Source: Denitromonas iodatirespirans (GTDB lineage Bacteria > Pseudomonadota > Gammaproteobacteria > Burkholderiales > Rhodocyclaceae). From it: 64,000 nucleotides of DNA. Shown piece after piece: positions 17,511-27,600 of this stretch. Location of the stretch: NCBI RefSeq assembly GCF_018524365.1, contig NZ_JAEKFT010000009.1, positions 1 through 64,000 of the forward strand, in the 5' to 3' direction. Numbering within the stretch: the first letter of the stretch is position 1; every line of letters begins with the position of its first letter. A model generated the notes under the pieces. The model was not told where the DNA came from, searched no databases, and saw only the letters and a list, made by a program, of their open reading frames with translations. The position numbers and the translations under genes are program-made.

Positions 17511-17777
17511 ATGACATCCCCTGGCAACGATTCGGGGCAGGCGTACTGGAAGGCGACGCTCGGTCTTCTGACCGTGATCCTCGTCCTCTGGTTCGTCGTG
17601 TCCTTCGGCTTCGGCATCATCCTGCAGCCGGCGCTCGACAGCATCCACCTGGGCGGCTACCCGCTCGGCTTCTGGTTCGCCCAACAAGGCTCGATCTACG
17701 CATTCCTGATTCTGATCTTCTGGTACGCGGCGCGTATGAACAAGATCGACCGCGAACACGACGTTCACGAAGACTAA
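17511..17777 (+). CDS. DUF4212 small subunit of sodium/solute symporter
   Basis: An 88-residue protein with two membrane helices (about 14-37 and 50-70) joined by LGGYPLGFWFAQQGS, the signature of DUF4212. These small proteins are almost always encoded directly before an ActP-like sodium:solute symporter and are thought to be its partner. Here the symporter begins 12 bases after the stop. A GAGGAG ribosome binding site precedes the ATG. Confidence 0.92.
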   Translation: MTSPGNDSGQAYWKATLGLLTVILVLWFVVSFGFGIILQPALDSIHLGGYPLGFWFAQQGSIYAFLILIFWYAARMNKIDREHDVHED

Positions 17778-17789
17778 AGAGGCCTCAAG

Positions 17790-19571
17790 ATGGATCTGAA
17801 AACACTCACTTTCATTGTCGTCGGCCTGTCCTTCGCGCTGTATATCGGCGTGGCGATCTGGGCGCGTGCCGGCAGCACCAGCGATTTCTATGTCGCCGGT
17901 GGCGGTGTGCACCCGGTGATCAACGGCATGGCAACGGCCGCTGACTGGATGTCCGCGGCTTCCTTCATCTCGATGGCCGGCCTGATCGCCTTCCTCGGCT
18001 ACGGCGGCTCGGTGTACCTGATGGGCTGGACCGGCGGTTATGTGCTGCTGGCGGTGCTGCTCGCCCCGTACCTTCGCAAGTTCGGCAAGTTCACGGTGCC
18101 CCAGTTCATCGGCGACCGTTACTACTCGAACGCGGCGCGCCTGGTGGCGGTGATCTGCCTGATCTTCATCTCCTTCACCTATGTGGCCGGCCAGATGCGC
18201 GGCGTCGGTATCGTGTTCTCGCGCTTCCTCGAAGTCGATATCGTCACCGGCCTGCTCGTCGGTATGGGCCTGGTGTTCTTCTACGCCGTGCTCGGCGGCA
18301 TGAAGGGCATCACCTACACCCAGGTGGCGCAGTACTGCGTGCTGATCTTCGCCTACATGGTGCCGGCGATCTTCATCTCGCTGAACCTGACCGGCAACAT
18401 CTTCCCGCAGCTGGGCCTGGGGTCCACGGTGGCCACGGGCGAGCCGTTCCTGGCCAAGCTGGACACGGTGGTGCATGACCTGGGCTTCCAGGTCTACACC
18501 GAAGGCAACAAGTCGATGATCGACGTCATCGCCATCACCATGGCGCTGATGGCCGGTACCGCCGGTCTGCCCCACGTGATCGTGCGTTTCTTCACCGTGC
18601 CGAAGGTCAAGGACGCCCGCTCGTCCGCCGGCTGGGCGCTGGTGTTCATCGCCATCCTCTACACCACGGCACCGGCCGTGGGCGCCATGGCCCGCTACAA
18701 CCTGCATGCCACGATGACGCCGGGTGTGGTGTCGGGCGAGCTGTTCTCGCCCGAGAGCGGCCTGAGCTACGAGGCCCGTCCGGAGTGGATGAAGCGTTGG
18801 GAAGCGACCAAGCTGATCAAGTTCGAAGACAAGAACGGCGACGGCCGCATCCAGTACTACAACGACAAGTCCAAGGATGCCGACTTCATGGCCAAGGCTG
18901 AAGCGGCCGGCTGGAAAGGCAACGAGCTGACGGTCGACCGCGACATCATGGTGCTGGCCAACCCGGAAATCGCCAAGCTGCCCGACTGGGTGATCGCGCT
19001 GGTGGCTGCCGGCGGTATCGCCGCGGCGCTGTCGACCGCGGCCGGTCTGCTGCTGGTGATCTCGGCGGCGATCTCGCATGACCTGCTCAAGGGCATCCTG
19101 ACGCCGGACATGTCCGAGAAGTCCGAACTGCTGGCCGGTCGTCTGGCTGCGGCGGTGGCGGTGTGCGTGGCCGGTTATCTGGGGTACAACCCGCCCGGGT
19201 TCGTGGCACAGGTGGTGGCCTTCGCCTTCGGTCTGGCGTGCGCCTCGCTGTTCCCGACCATCCTGCTGGGCATCTTCTCCAAGAAGATGAACAAGGAAGG
19301 CGCCATCGCCGGCATGCTCACCGGCCTGTTCTTCACCTTCGGCTACATCCTCTACTTCAAGGGGATCTTCATCACGCCGATGGCTGAGAACATCCCGGCC
19401 AACTGGCTGTTCGGCATCTCGCCGGAAGGCATCGGTACCGTCGGTGCCGTGCTCAACTTCCTGGTGGCAACGGTGGTGTCGAAGGTGACGGCGCCGTGCC
19501 CCGACCACATCCAGCATCTGGTGGAAGACATCCGTACGCCGCGTGGCGCGGGTGCCGCTACCGGCCACTGA
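17790..19571 (+). CDS. ActP-like sodium:solute symporter (VC_2705 family)
   Basis: A 593-residue inner-membrane symporter with about 13 helices of the SSS fold. Landmarks are AADWMSAASFISMAG near residue 55, GQMRGVGIVFSR, and ALSTAAGLLLVISAAISHDLL. Relatives take up acetate or other short carboxylates with Na+; substrate here is inferred. A hydrophilic insertion around 330-390 contains DKNGDGRIQYYN (residues 347-358), which matches an EF-hand calcium loop apart from Asn at position 12. It is followed by a strong terminator and by a response regulator/kinase pair that may control it. Confidence 0.93.
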   Translation: MDLKTLTFIVVGLSFALYIGVAIWARAGSTSDFYVAGGGVHPVINGMATAADWMSAASFISMAGLIAFLGYGGSVYLMGWTGGYVLLAVLLAPYLRKFGKFTVPQFIGDRYYSNAARLVAVICLIFISFTYVAGQMRGVGIVFSRFLEVDIVTGLLVGMGLVFFYAVLGGMKGITYTQVAQYCVLIFAYMVPAIFISLNLTGNIFPQLGLGSTVATGEPFLAKLDTVVHDLGFQVYTEGNKSMIDVIAITMALMAGTAGLPHVIVRFFTVPKVKDARSSAGWALVFIAILYTTAPAVGAMARYNLHATMTPGVVSGELFSPESGLSYEARPEWMKRWEATKLIKFEDKNGDGRIQYYNDKSKDADFMAKAEAAGWKGNELTVDRDIMVLANPEIAKLPDWVIALVAAGGIAAALSTAAGLLLVISAAISHDLLKGILTPDMSEKSELLAGRLAAAVAVCVAGYLGYNPPGFVAQVVAFAFGLACASLFPTILLGIFSKKMNKEGAIAGMLTGLFFTFGYILYFKGIFITPMAENIPANWLFGISPEGIGTVGAVLNFLVATVVSKVTAPCPDHIQHLVEDIRTPRGAGAATGH

Positions 19572-19590
19572 GTCGCGTGTTCTGCTGAAT

Positions 19591-19620
19591 GAAAAACTCC
19601 CGCTGCGGCGGGAGTTTTTC
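19591..19620 (+). terminator. Intrinsic terminator after the symporter
   Basis: Perfect 13-bp stem GAAAAACTCCCGC / GCGGGAGTTTTTC (19591-19603, 19608-19620) with a 4-base loop and A/T tracts on both sides. Confidence 0.9.
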
Positions 19621-19721
19621 GTTTTGTCATCCGTTTCGAGATGGCCCTTGCCGGCCACCGTGGCCGGTTTACACTTGCCGTCGTGGCGCATGATGCGCGG
19701 CGCGAGGCGAACGAGGATTCC

Positions 19722-20390
19722 ATGCGTGTATTGATTGTCGAAGATGATCCCGGCTTGTCGCAGGGCATGTCGGCCTATCTGCAGGCTCAGGGAATGGATG
19801 TCGAAGCGGTGGATGACGGCGTCGCCGCGCAAGTGCGGCTCGCGGCCGGCGGCATCGACATGGCGCTGATCGACGTTGGCCTGCCGGGCTTGTCCGGCTA
19901 TGAGCTGGTGCGCGGCATCCGGGCCGGCAAGCTGCCCGTGGCCGTCATCCTGGTGACGGCCCGCGACGCCTTGTCGGACCGCATCTATGGGCTCGATCTG
20001 GGCGCCGACGACTACCTGGCCAAGCCCTTCGAGCTGTCGGAGCTGTCGGCGCGCATGCGTGCGGTGGCGCGTCGGGTGGGGCATCTGGCGCGGACTGAGC
20101 TGCTTTTCGGCGCGCTCAAGATGGATGTCGAAGACCACCTGGCGACCCTCGCCGGCACGCCGATCTCGCTGACCGGGCGCGAATGGACGCTGCTCACCGC
20201 CCTGGTCGAGGCGGGAGGGCGCACCGTGCCCAAGGAACGCCTGGTGGCCGACGGGTCGCCCAACGCGGTCGAGGTGTATATCTCCCGCTTGCGGCCCCGG
20301 CTGGAGATGGCCGGGCTGGTGATCCGCAGTGTCCGGGGCTTCGGCTATCGCCTGGAGCTGCGCGACGCCGACGCCGCGGCGCAGGGCTAG
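19722..20390 (+). CDS. OmpR/PhoB-family response regulator (TctD-like)
   Basis: A 222-residue DNA-binding regulator: receiver domain 1-115 with acidic pocket E7-D8-D9, phospho-acceptor D51 (ALIDVGLPG) and K in AKPFELSEL; then a winged-helix domain (about 125-220, ending IRSVRGFGYRLEL). GAGGA precedes the ATG at 19722; longer starts have no domain support. The kinase gene follows 18 bases downstream. Position after the symporter suggests control of carboxylate uptake, as for TctDE systems, but this is inference. Confidence 0.93.
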   Translation: MRVLIVEDDPGLSQGMSAYLQAQGMDVEAVDDGVAAQVRLAAGGIDMALIDVGLPGLSGYELVRGIRAGKLPVAVILVTARDALSDRIYGLDLGADDYLAKPFELSELSARMRAVARRVGHLARTELLFGALKMDVEDHLATLAGTPISLTGREWTLLTALVEAGGRTVPKERLVADGSPNAVEVYISRLRPRLEMAGLVIRSVRGFGYRLELRDADAAAQG

Positions 20391-20408
20391 GCGGCCGGGG
20401 CGGGGGGC

Positions 20409-21770
20409 ATGCCGAGTCTCAAGCGCCGACTGCTGCGGGCCCTCGCCGTGCCGATCCTGATCGGCCTGCTCGGCGGGCTGTTTGCCTATCGCACGGCCAG
20501 CGAAGTGATCAGTGATGCCTACGATGCCAACCTGTTGAACCTGGCCGATGGTGTCGCGCAGCGGATCCGCCGGGCGGACGACATGCTGGCGATGGATCTG
20601 GCCGCGGGCGGGCAGGCGCTGCTGCGGACCGATCAGGTGGATACCATTTTCTACCGGGTGCGTGCCGACGACGGCAAGGTGGTGGCCGGCGATGCCGATC
20701 TGCCGCCGCCCGAGGCGCTCGAAGTCGACGGTGCGCCGGCGTTCTACGATGCTCCGTACCGGGGCGAGACGATCCGTGGCGTTCGTCTGCACCGCATGAT
20801 CGACGGCCGCGGGTTCCATGTGACGGTGGCCGAAACCCTGGGCAAGCGGCACGCTGCCCTGTTGCGCCTGATGCTCGGCTTCGGCGCCGCGGTGATGGCG
20901 GTGGGGCTGGCGGTGGTCGCCATCGTCCGCTTCGCCATCCCGACCGGGCTGCGACCGATCGCCCGTCTGACCGCCGCGCTGTCGGCGCGTGCCGGCAACG
21001 ATCTGGACCCCATCGATCCTGCCGGGGTGCCGCTCGAGATCCGGGGCGTGGTGATGGCGCTCAACGCCATGTTGCTGCGCCTGGCGTCGGCGCGTGACGA
21101 GCAGCGGCGGTTTTTGCAGAACGCCGCTCACCAGTTGCGCACCCCGCTGGCCAACCTGCAGATGCAGGTCGAGCTGCTGGGGACGACACCGGCGCCAGAG
21201 CAGTTGGCGCGAGTCGCCCGGGCGACGACGCGCGTCACCCGGCTGGCCAACCAGTTGCTCGCATTGGCCCGTGCCGAGGCGGGCACTCAGCACATTCTCG
21301 ATGCGCGCCCGGTCGATCTGGCGCCCTTGATCGACGACATGCTCGACGACTGGCTGGCGCGCGCCGACCGCAAGCAGATCGATCTCGGTGTGCACCGGGC
21401 GCCGGCCTGGGTGCGCGGCGACGGCACTTTGCTGCGCGAGTTGCTGGCCAATCTGGTGGAAAACGCCCTCAAGTACGCACCGACGGGCGGGCGGGTCAGC
21501 CTGCACTGCGTCCAGCACGGCAGCGGGGTGCTGGTGACGGTGGAAGACGACGGCCCCGGCATTGCCGAGGCGGAGCGTGAGCGGGTGTTCAAGCGCTTCT
21601 ACCGCACGCCGGGCAGCGTCGGCAGCGGGGTGGGGCTGGGCCTGGCCATCGTGCGCGAGATCGTAACGGCCCACCAGGGCCGGATCGCGCTGGAAACGCC
21701 ATCTTCCGGCCATGGCTTGCGGGTGCGTGTGGAGCTGCCGGGCGAGGAGCGCGGATCAGTCGCCGCGTGA
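20409..21770 (+). CDS. Sensor histidine kinase (TctE-like)
   Basis: A 453-residue inner-membrane kinase. First helix about 8-27, a periplasmic sensor region 28-150 of the 2CSK_N type, second helix about 153-178, linker/HAMP-like region, HisKA with H241 in AAHQLRTPLANL, and HATPase with NLVENALKYAP, DDGPGIAE and GVGLGLAIVREI. It is the partner of the OmpR-type regulator just upstream. Its last 15 bases overlap, tail to tail, the end of the GGDEF-EAL gene on the other strand. Confidence 0.93.
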   Translation: MPSLKRRLLRALAVPILIGLLGGLFAYRTASEVISDAYDANLLNLADGVAQRIRRADDMLAMDLAAGGQALLRTDQVDTIFYRVRADDGKVVAGDADLPPPEALEVDGAPAFYDAPYRGETIRGVRLHRMIDGRGFHVTVAETLGKRHAALLRLMLGFGAAVMAVGLAVVAIVRFAIPTGLRPIARLTAALSARAGNDLDPIDPAGVPLEIRGVVMALNAMLLRLASARDEQRRFLQNAAHQLRTPLANLQMQVELLGTTPAPEQLARVARATTRVTRLANQLLALARAEAGTQHILDARPVDLAPLIDDMLDDWLARADRKQIDLGVHRAPAWVRGDGTLLRELLANLVENALKYAPTGGRVSLHCVQHGSGVLVTVEDDGPGIAEAERERVFKRFYRTPGSVGSGVGLGLAIVREIVTAHQGRIALETPSSGHGLRVRVELPGEERGSVAA

Positions 21771-24230
21771 GGCGAGGGCGGGATCGGTGGACGGCGGAAC
21801 CCAGCGCGCCAGCGCGTCTGCGCTGATCGCCCGGCTGAAGTGATACCCCTGGCCGTGCCTGCAGCCTTCGGCCAGCAGGAAGGCGGCCTGGGCGGCAGAC
21901 TCCACCCCTTCGGCGATCACCTCGAGCGACAGGCTGTGGGCCAGCGCGATGATGGCGCGGGTGATGGCGGCGTCGTCCGGATCGTCGGGGATGTCGCGCA
22001 CGAAGGACCGGTCGATCTTGAGCCGCGTGACCGGCAGCCGCTTGAGGTAGGACAGCGATGAGTAACCGGTGCCGAAGTCGTCGATGGCGATCGCCACGCC
22101 GAGCTCGCGCAAGGCCTCGAGGCGCGCGATGGCGTCGGTGGCCTGCTGCATGACGAAACCTTCGGTGATCTCCAGCTCCAGCCGGACGGCGGGCAGGCCG
22201 GTGCTGGCCAGGGTGTCGCGGATCAGGCTGACCAGGTCCCCGCGGCGCAGCTGCGACGCCGCCAGATTGACGCTGATGTGCCCGAAGGGCAGGCCGGCGT
22301 CCAGCCACTGACGGGCCTGACGGCAGGCTTGTTCGAGGACCCAGCGACCGATACGCGGCATCAGGCCGCATTCTTCGGCGATGCCGATGAAGGCCGACGG
22401 ATACAACAGGCCGCGCTCGGGATGGGCCCAGCGCACCAGGGCCTCGACACCGGCCATGGCGCCGTCGGCGAGCGTCACTTGCGGCTGGTAGTGCAGGACG
22501 AACTGGTCGAGGTCGAGTGCCTTGTGCAGGTCGTTTTCCAGCCGGACTCGCTCGGTGGCCTTTTGCGTCAATTCGGGGGTGTAGAAGGCGAAGCCGAAGC
22601 GGCCGGCTTCCTTGACCTGGTACATGGCCGCATCGGCGTTGCGGATCAGGTCGGCGGCCTCCTGTCCGTCCCGCGGGAAAAGGCTGATGCCGATGCTGGC
22701 GGTGACGAACTGTTCGCGCATCTCGATGGCGAAGGGCTGGTTGAGCGAGAGCTGGATCTTTTCGGCCACCAGCACCGCGCCATACGGCTCCTTGACGTCT
22801 TCGAGCAGCACCACGAATTCGTCGCCGCCGAGGCGGGCCACGGTGTCGTCGAGCCGCACGCAGGCGCGCAGGCGCTCGGCCACCTGACGCAACAACTGGT
22901 CACCGAAGGGGTGGCCGTAGACATCGTTGATGTTCTTGAAGCGATCCAGATCGACGAACAACACGGCCAACGCGGTGCCGCTGCGGGTGGCATGCTCGAT
23001 GGCGTGGTTGAGGCGCGCGTTGAGCAGCATGCGGTTGGGCAGGTCGGTGAGCGGGTCGTGATGGGCCAGATGCTCGAGCTGCTGGGCCGACTGCTTGACG
23101 CTGGTGATGTCGGAGAACACGCCGGCGTAGAACACCGGCGTGCCGTCGCTGGCGCGCACCGTACTGAGCGTGAGCCACTCGGGATAGATCTCTCCGTTCT
23201 TGCGCCGGTTCCACACTTCGCCGCGCCACTGCCCGGACTCATGCAGGCTGTGCCACATCGCCTGGTAGAACTGCGGCGGGTGCTTGCCCGAGCGCAGCAG
23301 GCTGGTGGGCTGGCCGATGGCTTCGTCGCGCCGGTAGCCGGTGATCTCGGTGAAGGCCCGGTTGACTTCGATGAGTCGTGCCGACAGGTCGGTGATCATC
23401 ATCCCTTCGGTGCTGCTGTCGAAGACGGCCGCGGCCTGGCGCAGGCGCTCGTCGGCCTGACGCTGGGTGGTGATGTCTTCGATGATGCCGACGAAGTGGC
23501 TGACCGCGCCCTGGGCGTCCTTGACCGGACGGATGCTCATGCGGTTCCAGAACAAGCCACCGTTCTTGCGGTAGTTGCGCAGCACCGCGTGGCAACTGCG
23601 GCCGTGCGCCAGTGCCGCGCGGATCTTGGCGATCCCGGGCTGGTCGCGGTCGTCGCCCTGCAGCAGGCGCAGGTTGCGGCCGAGGATCTCGTCGGCCCGG
23701 TAGCCGGTGATGGCCTCGACGGCGGGGTTGAGATAGACCACGGGCATGTCGTCGCCGGCGCGCGAGATGACTACCCCGTTGGCCGCAGCCGACAGGGCGC
23801 GGTCGCGTAGCTGCAACTCGCGTTCGGCATGTTCGCGGGCACGCCGGGTGGCCACGGCCGCCACGGCGCGATCGATGGCCGGCACCAGGCGGGTGAAATT
23901 CGTCTTGCTGACATAATCGGCCACGCCGGCGCGTAGCAGGTCGATGACGGCCTCTTCGCCGATGGTGCCGGAGACCACGATGATCGGCGTGTACGGATAT
24001 TTGCCGAGCAACAGATCCGCCGTGCGGTGGATGTCGATGTCGGGCAGGTTGTAGTCGCTGAGGATGACGTCCCAGCCCGGTGCGCCGGGGGCCAGCGCGT
24101 CGGTCAGTGCGGCGGCGGTGCCGACCCGTGCGCATTCGCAGCCGAGGTGGCTACGCGCCAGGTGGCGCACCAGCAGGCGGTAATCCTGTTCGTTGTCCTC
24201 GATGACGAGGACGCGCAGCGTTGCGTTCAT
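21756..24230 (-). CDS. Receiver-PAS-PAS-GGDEF-EAL cyclic-di-GMP enzyme
   Basis: An 824-residue output protein. Order: receiver domain 1-125 (phospho-acceptor D59 in ILSDYNLPD), two PAS domains (about 145-265 and 270-385), GGDEF domain with intact RLGGDEFVV (about 390-550), and EAL domain with GVEALVRW, EITEGFV and DDFGTGYSSLSYL (about 565-815). Both catalytic signatures look intact, so it may make or degrade c-di-GMP under phosphorelay control. The start overlaps the stop of the upstream receiver gene as ATGA. Confidence 0.93.
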   Translation of the reverse strand: MNATLRVLVIEDNEQDYRLLVRHLARSHLGCECARVGTAAALTDALAPGAPGWDVILSDYNLPDIDIHRTADLLLGKYPYTPIIVVSGTIGEEAVIDLLRAGVADYVSKTNFTRLVPAIDRAVAAVATRRAREHAERELQLRDRALSAAANGVVISRAGDDMPVVYLNPAVEAITGYRADEILGRNLRLLQGDDRDQPGIAKIRAALAHGRSCHAVLRNYRKNGGLFWNRMSIRPVKDAQGAVSHFVGIIEDITTQRQADERLRQAAAVFDSSTEGMMITDLSARLIEVNRAFTEITGYRRDEAIGQPTSLLRSGKHPPQFYQAMWHSLHESGQWRGEVWNRRKNGEIYPEWLTLSTVRASDGTPVFYAGVFSDITSVKQSAQQLEHLAHHDPLTDLPNRMLLNARLNHAIEHATRSGTALAVLFVDLDRFKNINDVYGHPFGDQLLRQVAERLRACVRLDDTVARLGGDEFVVLLEDVKEPYGAVLVAEKIQLSLNQPFAIEMREQFVTASIGISLFPRDGQEAADLIRNADAAMYQVKEAGRFGFAFYTPELTQKATERVRLENDLHKALDLDQFVLHYQPQVTLADGAMAGVEALVRWAHPERGLLYPSAFIGIAEECGLMPRIGRWVLEQACRQARQWLDAGLPFGHISVNLAASQLRRGDLVSLIRDTLASTGLPAVRLELEITEGFVMQQATDAIARLEALRELGVAIAIDDFGTGYSSLSYLKRLPVTRLKIDRSFVRDIPDDPDDAAITRAIIALAHSLSLEVIAEGVESAAQAAFLLAEGCRHGQGYHFSRAISADALARWVPPSTDPALASRGD

Positions 24231-24670
24231 TGTGAGCTCGTGGGCGGTGCGTTCAGGAGCATCCAATAGAGCCCCAGCTGGGCGACGGCTTGGGTGAATT
24301 CGCCCGGATCGAGCGGTTTGCGCACATAGCTGTTGGCGCCCAGATCGTAGCTGCGCAGGATGTCCTGCTCTTCGTCCGAGGAGGTGAGCATGACCACCGG
24401 GATGTGGTGGGTGCGCGGATCGGCGCGCAGCTGTTCGAGCACTTCGAGGCCGCTGAGGCGGGGCAGGCGGATGTCGAGCAACACCACGGCCGGGGCCTCG
24501 CCCGGGTCGCGCCCGGCGTGCGCGTTGCGGCAAAACAGGTAGTCGAGGGCGGCGGCGCCGTCATGCACGACGTCGACTTCGTTGACGACGTTGATGCGCT
24601 TGAGGGCGCGCAAGGTCAGCCGCAAATCCTGGGCGTCATCCTCGACGAGCAGCAGTTTGCGCTGATTCAT
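24227..24670 (-). CDS. Single-domain response regulator (Rcp1-like)
   Basis: A 147-residue stand-alone receiver with acidic pocket D11-D12, phospho-acceptor D66 (VVLLDIRLP) and VRKPLDPGEF near the C-terminus. The long insertion before D66 is typical of the Rcp1 group found with phytochrome-like or multi-PAS kinases. It overlaps genes on both sides by ATGA, so it is probably the shuttle between the large kinase and the GGDEF-EAL protein. Confidence 0.92.
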   Translation of the reverse strand: MNQRKLLLVEDDAQDLRLTLRALKRINVVNEVDVVHDGAAALDYLFCRNAHAGRDPGEAPAVVLLDIRLPRLSGLEVLEQLRADPRTHHIPVVMLTSSDEEQDILRSYDLGANSYVRKPLDPGEFTQAVAQLGLYWMLLNAPPTSSQ

Positions 24671-27600
24671 GCCTTTTCTCCTTCTTGTGCACCCAGACTG
24701 AAACGGAAACAGGCGCCCTGACCCGGCCGCCCTTCGCCCTCGATCCAGCCGCCGTGGCGCCGGATGATGCGCGCCACCGTCGCCAACCCGATGCCGATGC
24801 CGGGGAACTCGCTCGGATGGTGCAGGCGCTGGAACGGTTCGAACAGCTTGCCGGCAAAGGCGGGGTCGAAACCGGCGCCGTTGTCGGCGACAGCATACAC
24901 CTGCTGCCCATTTTGCATTTGGCCGGAGACGCGGATGAGCGCCGATTTGCGGTGGCGCGAATACTTCCAGGCGTTTTCGATCAGATTCTGCATCACCGTG
25001 GCGAGCAGGCGGCTGTCACCACGGGCGTCGAGCGCGCCCTCGCACTGCAGGCGGACATCGCGATCGGGATGCAGCTGACTCAGCCGGCGGTGGGCGGCGT
25101 GGGCCATCTCGCCCAGGTCGATGGGCTGGCGCACCAGCGTGGCACGGCTGCTGCGCGACAACTCGAGCAGGCCATCGATCAGGTCGCCCATGCGGGCGCT
25201 GGCGGTGGCGATCTCCTGGAGAAAGTCGTGGGCACCCTCCGGAATCTGCTCGGCAAAGTCTTCCTCGATGGCGCGCTGGAAACCCTGGATCGCTCGCAGT
25301 GGCGCCCGCAGGTCGTGCGAGGCGGCATAGGTGAAGGCTTCGAGTTCGGCGTTGGCGGCCTGCAGCTCGGCGGTGCGCTGCTCGACCCGCTGTTCGAGTT
25401 CGTCATGGGCGTGTTGCAAGGCTTCGGTGGTCAGCACCCGCTCGGTGATGTCGAGCAGGGTGCCGCGCATGACGGTCGCCCGGCCGTCGAGCTCGGTTTC
25501 GATGCGCCCCTGGGCGAACAACCAACAGTGCTCGCCGTCGGGGCGCTTGAGGCGAAACTCCTCGCGGAAGGGAATGGCATGCTTGAGGGCGTTCTTGAAG
25601 GCGGCGTCGACACGCGCGGTGTCGTCGGCATGGACGGCGTCGAGAAACAGATGGTAGGTCGGCGGCTGCGCCAGCGGATCGAGGCCGAAGAGGCGGAACA
25701 GCTGGTCCGACCAACGAATCTCGCCGCTGCTGATGTTCCACACGAAACTGCCCAGGCGTGCCTGTTCCTGCGCTTCAGCCAGCTCGGACTGTTTGCGGAT
25801 GAGCGCCTCCTCGGTGCGTTTGCGCTCGGTGATGTCTTCGCCGAAGGCCTGCAGGGTGACGACCTGGCCCTGGGCGTCGCAGATGGCGCGGCGTGTCCAG
25901 CGCTGCCAGCGGATCTGCCCGTGGGCGTCGATGACTTCATGGGTGTGGCTCATCACGGGATGCGCCGCGTTCAGCGCGGCCAGCCCGGCGCCGACGGTTG
26001 CGCGCTGCGCCGGTGGCAGGTGGTCGAACAGCGAATGCCCGACCAGCGCCTCGCGCGGCTGGCCGAAGTAGCGGCAGTAGGCTTCGTTGACGAATTCGAT
26101 GATGCCGTCGGCCCGATGGCGGCACACCAGCACGGGCAGATCTTCGACCACCGAGCGGTACTGCGTCTGGCTGGCCCGCAGTTGCTGCACCGTGGTGTGC
26201 AGGTTGATGGCGTCGGTCATGCGGCGGGCGGTTTCGGCAAACAGGTGGCGCTCGGTCGCGCTCCATTGGCGCGCATGGCTGCACTGGTGGATGCCCAGCG
26301 CCCAGGCCGGGCCGAGGCTGGGCTGTAGTGGTGTGAGCATCAGCGAGCGCACGCCGTAGGCGGCTTTTTGGGGCGCCAGTGCGTCGTCGTCCTGGCCGTC
26401 GACCAGGGTGTAGGGTTCGCTGCTGTCCAGTGTCTTGCGGCAGATGCCGGCGATGTCCGGCGTCATCGGCTGCGCTTGCTCCGAGCCGCCGATGCCGGGG
26501 TGTTCGAGGCGAGTGGACTCGACCGGGAGCCGCCAGCTGTCCGCGGCCGGATCGCAGGGCGTCATCAGCCAGGCGCGGTCGCAGTCGAAAATGTGGCGGA
26601 CCGCCTCGGTGCCGGCGGCGAGCAGGGTGTCCAGGTCGGCGCTGCTGCGCAGGGCCGCGTCGATGTGCTCCAGCGATTCGAGAAAACGGATGTGCTCCTG
26701 GCGGGCCGCGTCCGCCCGCTTGTGCTCGGAGATGTCGAGGGTGATGCCCAGATAGCCGCTGATCTGGCCATGGTCGTCATGCAGCGCCTCGGCCGCGCTG
26801 AACACCCACACATCGTCCGTCGCGCGCCGGTAGCGATACTCGGCGTTGAACGGCCGTCCCTCGGCGATCTGAGCCTGCCAGGCCGCTTCGATGCGCTGGC
26901 GATCCTTGGGGTGCAGCGCACGGGCCCAGCCGTGGCCGCGGCCCTCGTCGGGCGACAGGCCCGACAAGGCCGACCAGCGCGCGTTGGCGTAGAGCAGCTC
27001 GCCGGCGGCATCGGCATGGTAGATGCCGACCGGGGCCACGGTGGTCAGCGCCCGAAAGCGCGCCTCGCTGTCGCGCAACAGGCTTTCGGCGTGCTTCTGC
27101 TCGGTGATGTCGACCGAGGAGCCGAGGATGCGCAGCGGCGTCTCGCCCGGCCCGGAGACCCGTTGCCCCTGCACATGCAGCCAGGCGGTGCGGCCGTCGC
27201 GGCGCAGCACGCGGTGATCGAGCTTGAGCGTGTGGGTGTCGCCTTTGGCGATCCGTTCAAGCGCGGCGAGAAAGGCGGCCGCGTCGTCGTCGGGCAGGCG
27301 GGACAGCCAGGTGCTGAGGGTGCCGGGCAGCGCGTCGGGCGGGTCGCCGGTGAGCAGCGCGAGGTTGGCGTCGACCACCAGGCGCCCTTCGTTCGGCCAG
27401 ATCTCCCAGGCGGCCGCTTCGCCGATCCGCGCCGCCAGCGCGTAGCGGCGGCCCATGTCGCGCAGCTCGGTGACATCGGCGGTGACACCGAACAGGCCGA
27501 CCGGTTGCCGGTGGGCATCGAAGGAGACATAGCCCTTGGCCTTGAGATCGCGCCGCTCGCCGGTGTCGTCGCGATGGATGGCGAATTCGCATTCGGCCTG

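Noticed and set aside
17403-21713. Open frame of 1436 codons on the minus strand with no stop across 4.3 kb
   Set aside because: It lies opposite four well-supported genes (DUF4212 protein, symporter, response regulator, kinase). High GC with regular codon bias keeps the antisense frame open. The translation is His/Arg/Gln/Gly-rich with no domain and no ribosome binding site.
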